This document shows positions 25,698 through 30,942 of a stretch of DNA of 30,942 bases, one piece after another (the first letter of the stretch is position 1; every line of letters begins with the position of its first letter). Origin of the DNA: Acidobacteriota bacterium (GTDB lineage: Bacteria; Acidobacteriota; Terriglobia; Terriglobales; Acidobacteriaceae). A program made the translations under genes and the position numbers. Location of the stretch: contig JAJYSL010000035.1 of assembly GCA_021793595.1 (NCBI GenBank), positions 1 through 30,942 on the forward strand, read 5' to 3'. Under the pieces are notes generated by a model, which ran no database searches, was not told the origin of the DNA, and worked only from the letters and a program-made list of their open reading frames with translations.

Positions 25698-26846
25698 ATG
25701 TCGAGTTCGTCTGGTCCCGCGATCACCCCTTCCCTGCAAAAAACAGCGCTAAATCCCGCTCATCGCCAATCCGGCGCCAAAATGGTCGACTTCGGCGGCT
25801 GGGATATGCCTGTGGAATACGCCGGCCTGATTGCCGAGCACATGGCGGTGCGCACCCGCGTCGGCATCTTCGACGTCAGTCACATGGGAGAAATCCAATT
25901 GCGCGGACCCGAAGCGCTCGATGCCGTCCAGTTCGTTTCCATGAACGATGCATCGAAGCTCGCCGAAGGTCAGGCGCACTACTCTGCGCTGCTCACCCCG
26001 CAAGGCACCTTCGTCGACGACATCCTGGTCTATAAGTTCAGTCCCAACGATTATCTGCTGGTTGTCAACGCCGGCACTCGCCCCAAGGATTATGCGTGGA
26101 TCAAGCAGCATGCACAGCGATTTCACTGCCATGTCAGCGACTACAGCGAACACTATTCGCAGCTCGCCATCCAAGGTCCGCAGGCACTGGCTACGCTACA
26201 AAAGCTGACCCGCGTCGACCTGAATGCTATCAAAAATTACTGGTTCGCCTGGGGCCAGGTCTGCGGCATCCACAATGTCCTTATCTCGCGCACCGGCTAC
26301 ACCGGCGAGGATGGTTTTGAAATTTATATTCCCTCCGATGCACCCACCACTACGCGCGTCTGGCAGGAAATCCTCGATGCCGGACGCGAGTCCGACATTG
26401 TCCCTTGCGGTCTGGGCGCGCGCAACACCCTTCGCCTGGAAGCGTCGATGCCTCTCTACGGCCACGAAATCACCGAAGAAACCAACGTCTTTGAAGCTGG
26501 CCTGGATCGCTTTTGCAAGCTCGACAAACCCGAATTCCTGGGCCAGGCGGCTCTGAAGAAGATACTGCAAGCCGGCGGTCCGCAGCGCAAACTGGTCGGC
26601 ATGGAAATGATCGAGCGCGGCATCGGCCGCGACGGATATCCCATCTATACTCTGGCAGGCGAACAAATTGGCGCCGTCACCAGCGGTTCTCCCGCCCCGT
26701 TTCTCAAGAAGAACATCGTCCTTGGCTATGTCCCGGCTGCCCAAAGTGCCATAGATACGGAACTGGCCATCAAAATTCGCGGTCAGGATGTGCGCGCTCG
26801 CATCGTGCCGCAGCCGTTTTATCGGCGTCCCAAAAAACACGCCTGA
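25698..26846 (+). CDS. gcvT: Glycine cleavage system T protein (aminomethyltransferase)
   Basis: GcvT takes the aminomethyl group from lipoyl-GcvH and makes methylene-tetrahydrofolate and ammonia. The 382-residue length is normal. Typical segments are [66 protein letters not shown] and the C-terminal domain with [19 protein letters not shown] 25698 is chosen because the protein then begins as in relatives; its ribosome site is poor. Only 25 bases separate it from the VOC gene, leaving no room for a glycine riboswitch. gcvH follows after 88 bases. Confidence 0.97.
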   Translation: MSSSSGPAITPSLQKTALNPAHRQSGAKMVDFGGWDMPVEYAGLIAEHMAVRTRVGIFDVSHMGEIQLRGPEALDAVQFVSMNDASKLAEGQAHYSALLTPQGTFVDDILVYKFSPNDYLLVVNAGTRPKDYAWIKQHAQRFHCHVSDYSEHYSQLAIQGPQALATLQKLTRVDLNAIKNYWFAWGQVCGIHNVLISRTGYTGEDGFEIYIPSDAPTTTRVWQEILDAGRESDIVPCGLGARNTLRLEASMPLYGHEITEETNVFEAGLDRFCKLDKPEFLGQAALKKILQAGGPQRKLVGMEMIERGIGRDGYPIYTLAGEQIGAVTSGSPAPFLKKNIVLGYVPAAQSAIDTELAIKIRGQDVRARIVPQPFYRRPKKHA

Positions 26847-26934
26847 ATTGTGCCGCCAGTACAAAAAACCTCTGTGGAACGGGGTCTTCGGGTCTGCGAT
26901 TTTGCGACAACATACAATGGAAGGGGAAGGATCT

Positions 26935-27324
26935 ATGACATATCCAAATACCTATCGCTACACCCGCGAGCATGAATGGCTCCAGGTGGAAGGCGCAATT
27001 GGCACCGTCGGCATCACAGACTACGCGCAGAATTCTCTCGGCGACATCGTCTTTGTCGATGCGCCCAAAGTCGGCGACACCGTCGAGGCGGGCAAAGTCT
27101 TCGGCAGCGTGGAGTCGGTGAAGGCTGTCTCCGATCTGTATTCGCCGATCAGCGGCACAGTCACCGCGGTGAATCAGGATCTGGTGACTGCGCCGGAAAA
27201 AATCAATACCGAGCCGCACCAGGCCTGGATCATCAAAGTGCAATTGTCGAATCCGTCGGAAGTCGACGCGCTGCTCAGCTCCGCCGATTACGAAACATTT
27301 ATTGCAGAAGAAACCCACGCCTGA
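26935..27324 (+). CDS. gcvH: Glycine cleavage system H protein
   Basis: A 129-residue lipoyl carrier that shuttles the aminomethyl group between the P, T and L proteins. It opens YRYTREHEWLQVEG, and the lipoylation site is Lys63 in GSVESVKAVSDLYSPISG; the C-terminal NTEPHQAWIIKV is standard. GGGGAAGGA just before the ATG is a strong ribosome site and fixes the start. The 88-base gap after gcvT contains a TACAAT hexamer (26913-26918) but no matching -35. Confidence 0.97.
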   Translation: MTYPNTYRYTREHEWLQVEGAIGTVGITDYAQNSLGDIVFVDAPKVGDTVEAGKVFGSVESVKAVSDLYSPISGTVTAVNQDLVTAPEKINTEPHQAWIIKVQLSNPSEVDALLSSADYETFIAEETHA

Positions 27325-27375
27325 AACCTTCAACGGCATTGCAGTCTTCAACTTTTGAACACGGGATTCTGAACC

Positions 27376-28734
27376 ATGCGCTATCTACCCAAATCCCCGA
27401 GCGACCGCGACGCGATGCTAAAGGAAATCGGCGCGTCTTCCATCGGCGATTTGTTCCAATCTATTCCCGCCGAGTATCGCCTGACAGGTGACCTGAGGAT
27501 TCCGCCGCAGATGGGCGAGCAGGAGATCGTCGACCTGTTCCGCGCCGCTGCCGACCGCAACGCAAATGGCTATGCCAGTTTTCTCGGCGCGGGCGCGTAT
27601 CGCCACTACCGTCCCGTGGTTATTGATGCGCTGATCCAGCGCGGTGAATTCCTTACCTCCTACACACCCTACCAGGCGGAAATTTCTCAGGGCACACTGC
27701 AGGCCATCTTTGAATTTCAAACCATGATCTGCGAGCTGACCGGTATGGAAATCGCCAACGCCTCCATGTACGACGGCTCCACCGGCACAGCGGAATCCGT
27801 GATGATGGCCGCGCGCGTCACTCGTCGCAGCCACATGGTCGTCGCCGGCACGGTCCATCCGGAATATCGCGAAGTCCTTCGAACCTACGCGCAGCACCAG
27901 GGACTCACCAAGCATCGCGTCGGCTACGCCGCCGACGGCCGCGTCGATATGAAGGCCCTCGAAGCCACCATCACCGACCAGACTGCCTGCGTGCTGATTC
28001 AGTCGCCCAATTTCTTCGGCGTGTTTGAAGATGTTGCCGCCATTGCGGAGCTCGCCCACTCCAAGGGTGCGCTGCTCATCGTCTCCATCGCGGAAGCGCT
28101 ATCGCTTGGCATCGTGCGCCCACCCTCTGAGGCCGATATCGTCTCGCTCGAAGCGCAATCCTTCGGCGTGGCCATCAGCTACGGTGGACCCTACTGCGGC
28201 GTGTTGGCGTGCAAGGAAAAATTCATTCGCCAGATGCCCGGCCGTCTTACCGGCGCTACCCTCGATCAAAACGGCCGTCGCGGATTTGTGCTCACCCTGT
28301 CCACGCGCGAACAACACATCCGCCGCGAAAAAGCGACGTCCAACATCTGTACAAATCAAGCTCTGGTCGCGTTGATGACCTGTATTTATCTCACGATCTA
28401 CGGCAAGGCAGGCCTGCGCGAACTAGCCGAACAAAACCTTGCCAAAGCGCATTACGCCGCGCAAACATTGGCAGCAACTCCCGGCAGCAAGCTGCTCTTC
28501 GCCAACTCGCCGCGATTTAACGAGTTTGTTTTGGAGACCGTCGAAGCGCCCGAGCCGATTAATGCGCGCCTGCTCCAGCAGAAAATGATCGGCGGCCTTC
28601 CGCTCTCCGCCTGGTATCCAGAACTGAAGCATGCCTCGCTGTGGTGCGTCACAGAGCAAAATTCTCGCGCGCAAATTGACGCTGCGGCTGCAGTCATCGC
28701 CGACAAGCAAGCTCCCGCGTTGGCCTACGTATAA
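27376..28734 (+). CDS. gcvPA: Glycine dehydrogenase (decarboxylating) subunit 1
   Basis: The N-terminal half of the split P protein, which decarboxylates glycine with PLP and passes the aminomethyl group to GcvH. The 452 residues match the usual length of about 450. Typical stretches are [72 protein letters not shown] and [19 protein letters not shown]. This subunit lacks the PLP lysine, as expected. Gcv P is split in two in many acidobacteria, Firmicutes and archaea. The next gene begins two bases after its stop. Confidence 0.97.
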   Translation: MRYLPKSPSDRDAMLKEIGASSIGDLFQSIPAEYRLTGDLRIPPQMGEQEIVDLFRAAADRNANGYASFLGAGAYRHYRPVVIDALIQRGEFLTSYTPYQAEISQGTLQAIFEFQTMICELTGMEIANASMYDGSTGTAESVMMAARVTRRSHMVVAGTVHPEYREVLRTYAQHQGLTKHRVGYAADGRVDMKALEATITDQTACVLIQSPNFFGVFEDVAAIAELAHSKGALLIVSIAEALSLGIVRPPSEADIVSLEAQSFGVAISYGGPYCGVLACKEKFIRQMPGRLTGATLDQNGRRGFVLTLSTREQHIRREKATSNICTNQALVALMTCIYLTIYGKAGLRELAEQNLAKAHYAAQTLAATPGSKLLFANSPRFNEFVLETVEAPEPINARLLQQKMIGGLPLSAWYPELKHASLWCVTEQNSRAQIDAAAAVIADKQAPALAYV

Positions 28735-28736
28735 GG

Positions 28737-30380
28737 ATGAAGAACGAAATGGTAACTGAAACAGTTACAGTAACGAATGCAACCGATCCTCCCGGCCAAC
28801 AGGGCCCTTTTGTCGGCCAGCGCTCGAAGGTTTCCAGTCACATCAGCCAGAATGAAGGCTTGATATTCGAGAAATCCTCGCCCGGGAAAAAAGCCTATCG
28901 CCTCCCCCCGCTCGATGTTCCAGCAATCGATGCTCAGGCGCTTCTCGGAAAACAGGCCCGCGAAGATCTTGGCCTGCTGCCGGAAGTCAGCGAAATTGAA
29001 ATCATCCGCCACTTCACCCGCCTCTCCACCTGGAACTACGCCATCGACCTCGGCATGTATCCGCTGGGCAGCTGCACCATGAAATACAATCCCCGCGTCA
29101 ATGAAATGGTGGCGCGACTGGAAGGCATCGCCGACGCCCATCCCTACCAGCCCGAATCGCTGTCACAGGGCGCGATGCGTGTCATGTGGATGCTGCAGGA
29201 CTGCCTGAAGGAAATCACCGGCATGGACGCGATCACGCTGCAGCCGGCCGCGGGCGCGCATGGCGAGTTCACCGGAATCCTGCTCGTCCGCGCCTACCAT
29301 GAGTCAAAAGGCAATCCGCGCAAAAAGATTTTGATCCCCGACTCCGCCCACGGTACCAATCCCGCAACAGCAGCCATCTGCGGTTATCAGGTGCAGAATC
29401 TCAAGTCCAACAGCCATGGCATGGTCGATCTCGCAGAACTGGAGCAGTTGGTCGATGAAGAAACTGCCGCGCTCATGCTCACCAATCCATCCACCATCGG
29501 CGTGTTTGAAAGTGAGATTCACAAGATCGCCGACATCCTGCATTCCAAAGGTGCGCTGCTCTACATGGATGGCGCTAACATGAATGCCCTGGTCGGCAAG
29601 ACGCGCCCCGGCGATTTTGGCGTCGACGTCATGCACCTGAACCTGCACAAGACCTTTTCCACGCCTCACGGCGGCGGTGGACCAGGTTCCGGCCCGGTGG
29701 CGTGCAAAAGAATCCTGGAGCCGTTTCTGCCCACGCCGGTTCTCGTCGAAAAGCCAGACAATACCCTCACCTTCAACTACGATCGTCCGCAATCAGTGGG
29801 CCGCGTACGCATGTTCTACGGGAACTATGGCATGTTCGTTCGCGCCCTTGCCTACATTCTCGCCAACGGTCCCGATGGCCTGCGTCAAACCACGGAAGAC
29901 GCAGTCCTGAACGCAAACTATATTCGCGCCAGGTTGGAAGATGTCTACGAACTGCCGTACAAAACGCCCACCCTGCATGAGGTGGTTTTCAGCGACCGCC
30001 GACAGACACGCAATGGAGTCAAAACCGGAGACCTCGCCAAGCGACTCATCGACTACGGCTTTCATCCCTACACCACATCGTTTCCGATGATTGTTCCCGG
30101 CGCGTTGATGATTGAGCCTACGGAAAGCGAATCGAAGGAAGAGCTGGATCAATTCATCGATGCCATGCGCCAGATCGCGCGCGAGGCCGAGGAAAATCCG
30201 GAGATCATCCTGCACGCGCCGCATGCCACCCGCGTTTCGCGCATGGATGAAGTCGCCGCCGCCCGCAAACCAGTTCTCCGCTGGAAGCCCGACACTGCAC
30301 CCGAATCGGCTGCGTCGAACATAGCCGCGTCCGATAAAATTCCACCGCTCGTTCCCGCCACTCCGGCCAAGGAGTACTAG
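28737..30380 (+). CDS. gcvPB: Glycine dehydrogenase (decarboxylating) subunit 2
   Basis: The PLP-binding half of the split P protein. The 547 residues include YPLGSCTMKYNPRVNE, QPAAGAHGEFTGILL, PDSAHGTNPATAA, YMDGANMNALVG and the PLP Schiff-base Lys305 in NLHKTFSTPHGGGGPGSG. The protein is about 50 residues longer than many relatives, through a Thr/Val-rich N-terminus and an Ala/Pro-rich C-terminal tail (after about 515). ATG 28737 is two bases past the gcvPA stop; ATG 28749, four codons on, has AAGGA 11 bases upstream and may be the true start. Translation is clearly coupled with gcvPA. Confidence 0.96.
   Translation: MKNEMVTETVTVTNATDPPGQQGPFVGQRSKVSSHISQNEGLIFEKSSPGKKAYRLPPLDVPAIDAQALLGKQAREDLGLLPEVSEIEIIRHFTRLSTWNYAIDLGMYPLGSCTMKYNPRVNEMVARLEGIADAHPYQPESLSQGAMRVMWMLQDCLKEITGMDAITLQPAAGAHGEFTGILLVRAYHESKGNPRKKILIPDSAHGTNPATAAICGYQVQNLKSNSHGMVDLAELEQLVDEETAALMLTNPSTIGVFESEIHKIADILHSKGALLYMDGANMNALVGKTRPGDFGVDVMHLNLHKTFSTPHGGGGPGSGPVACKRILEPFLPTPVLVEKPDNTLTFNYDRPQSVGRVRMFYGNYGMFVRALAYILANGPDGLRQTTEDAVLNANYIRARLEDVYELPYKTPTLHEVVFSDRRQTRNGVKTGDLAKRLIDYGFHPYTTSFPMIVPGALMIEPTESESKEELDQFIDAMRQIAREAEENPEIILHAPHATRVSRMDEVAAARKPVLRWKPDTAPESAASNIAASDKIPPLVPATPAKEY
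30369..30374 (+). promoter_or_regulatory. Ribosome binding site of the 88-aa gene inside gcvPB
   Basis: AAGGAG lies within the last codons of gcvPB, six bases before ATG 30381, which itself follows the gcvPB TAG directly. Confidence 0.8.
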
Positions 30381-30647
30381 ATGGCCTCAGCTTTTGACGA
30401 TCAGCGCGAGTCTATCGAGAAGCATGAATTCATGATGGGCGTTCCGCGCGGCCGCCTCGCCGTCACCCTCGACATGATCACCGATGCCCTCATCCTAGTC
30501 GGCCAGCACGGCGTCTATTGCACCTCGGCCCGCAATCCAACCCAGCCTGCGCTCGATCTGCAAACCGTCATGCAGCAATTGACCGGCGCCAAAGAGCTCA
30601 TCCAGTCCGTCATGCAAGAACTCGACAGCAAGCCAGATTCGAAGTAG
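30381..30647 (+). CDS. Small conserved-looking protein of unknown function, last gene of the gcv operon
   Basis: An 88-residue soluble acidic protein that I do not recognise. It has no signal peptide or membrane segment; predicted structure is mainly helical (VTLDMITDALILVGQHGVYC and LQTVMQQLTGAKELIQSVMQ), with a central Cys. It starts on the base after the gcvPB stop and has an excellent ribosome site, so it is certainly translated with gcvPB. A terminator ends the operon 57 bases after its stop. Position suggests a helper of glycine cleavage or one-carbon flow, but the sequence gives no direct evidence for this. Confidence 0.85.
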   Translation: MASAFDDQRESIEKHEFMMGVPRGRLAVTLDMITDALILVGQHGVYCTSARNPTQPALDLQTVMQQLTGAKELIQSVMQELDSKPDSK

Positions 30648-30703
30648 CCAGAGATTTTTCGGTCGAATGAAATGTGACCCCCGCTACCAACGTGACACTC
30701 GAA

Positions 30704-30942
30704 TTAGCCTACGATTGCGTGGGCTATTTTTACGCACAGAGGCCAATCGTATTGGTACATGCAAATGACGATTGCCTGGGCTGCAAGGAGCGCGGGCAGC
30801 GCATAGAGCGTTTCTAAGTTAAGTACATATCCGGAAGAGGCGAAGCAATTCGCGCATTCGTTGGAGGAGACGGTGTCGAGCAGTTGGCCGATTTCCGTCC
30901 ATAAGGCATCGAGGGATCGTCTGGCGGCCTTGCGGAGCAGCG
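30704..30942 (-). CDS. IS630-type transposase, C-terminal fragment (5' part beyond window edge)
   Basis: The minus-strand frame entering from the right edge reads LLRKAARRSLDALWTEIGQ, then LLDTVSSNECANCFASSGY, which fits the C-terminal helix and the ending (EC-x-N-x-F-x-x-x-GY) of IS630/Tc1-mariner-type transposases. In relatives the protein stops within a few residues of that Gly-Tyr. Here the frame runs 40 residues further to TAA 30704-30706, through sequence that includes the host terminator. The copy has therefore probably lost its own stop codon or its end, and may be inactive. Only 78 codons are visible, with no terminal repeats identified, so the family call is moderate. Confidence 0.6.
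   Translation of the reverse strand, partial: LLRKAARRSLDALWTEIGQLLDTVSSNECANCFASSGYVLNLETLYALPALLAAQAIVICMYQYDWPLCVKIAHAIVG
30705..30731 (+). terminator. Intrinsic terminator of the gcv operon
   Basis: Nine-base arms TAGCCTACG and CGTGGGCTA (one T-G wobble) close a four-base ATTG loop and are followed by five T (30727-30731). It lies 57 bases after the last gcv gene and shows that the native host DNA reaches at least 30731. Confidence 0.8.

Overview
The window (about 31 kb, GC-rich, dense coding on both strands) looks like chromosomal DNA of a Gram-negative soil bacterium, most likely an acidobacterium (Acidobacteriota, Terriglobia-like). This is an inference from gene content and protein style: secreted carbohydrate-active and VOC proteins, a Wzc-type tyrosine kinase with a Wza partner, and a split gcvPA/gcvPB. 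No rRNA or tRNA gene is present to settle the taxonomy.

Left edge (1-2.9 kb): the 3' end of rho with a clear intrinsic terminator, then a Tat-exported two-domain protein (esterase-like plus SMP-30-like propeller). Its 3' end overlaps a convergent small cupin gene by 12 bases.

Exopolysaccharide locus (2.5-16.3 kb): a minus-strand run reads, in transcription order, small ORF - Wzc-like tyrosine autokinase - Wza-like export protein - GT4 glycosyltransferase - GT4 glycosyltransferase - WcaF-like acetyltransferase - cupin. Divergent from it is one 818-residue protein that joins UDP-glucose 6-dehydrogenase to UDP-glucuronate decarboxylase (UDP-xylose synthase). Convergent with that gene is an AAA+ ATPase with a GspE/MshE-type N-terminal domain, followed by a Wzi-like outer-membrane protein. 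Together these would make UDP-xylose, assemble and decorate a glycan, and export and anchor it. No Wzx flippase, Wzy polymerase or priming transferase lies in the window.

Nitrogen control (16.8-21.5 kb): amtB - glnB - glnD in one direction, i.e. ammonium channel, PII sensor and the enzyme that uridylylates PII.

Carbohydrate use and a secreted VOC protein (21.6-25.7 kb): an exported GH13 amylase-like enzyme, a PfkB/fructokinase-type sugar kinase, and an exported protein with two VOC domains.

Glycine cleavage (25.7-30.7 kb): gcvT - gcvH - gcvPA - gcvPB, then a tightly coupled 88-residue protein of unknown function and an intrinsic terminator. The window ends in the 3' part of an IS630-type transposase gene on the minus strand, whose reading frame runs into the terminator.

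The most notable items are the UGDH-UXS fusion, the AAA+ ATPase with a possible c-di-GMP-type N-domain beside it, the unknown gene at the end of the gcv operon, and two places where a strong Shine-Dalgarno sequence stands six bases before an in-frame ATC codon.
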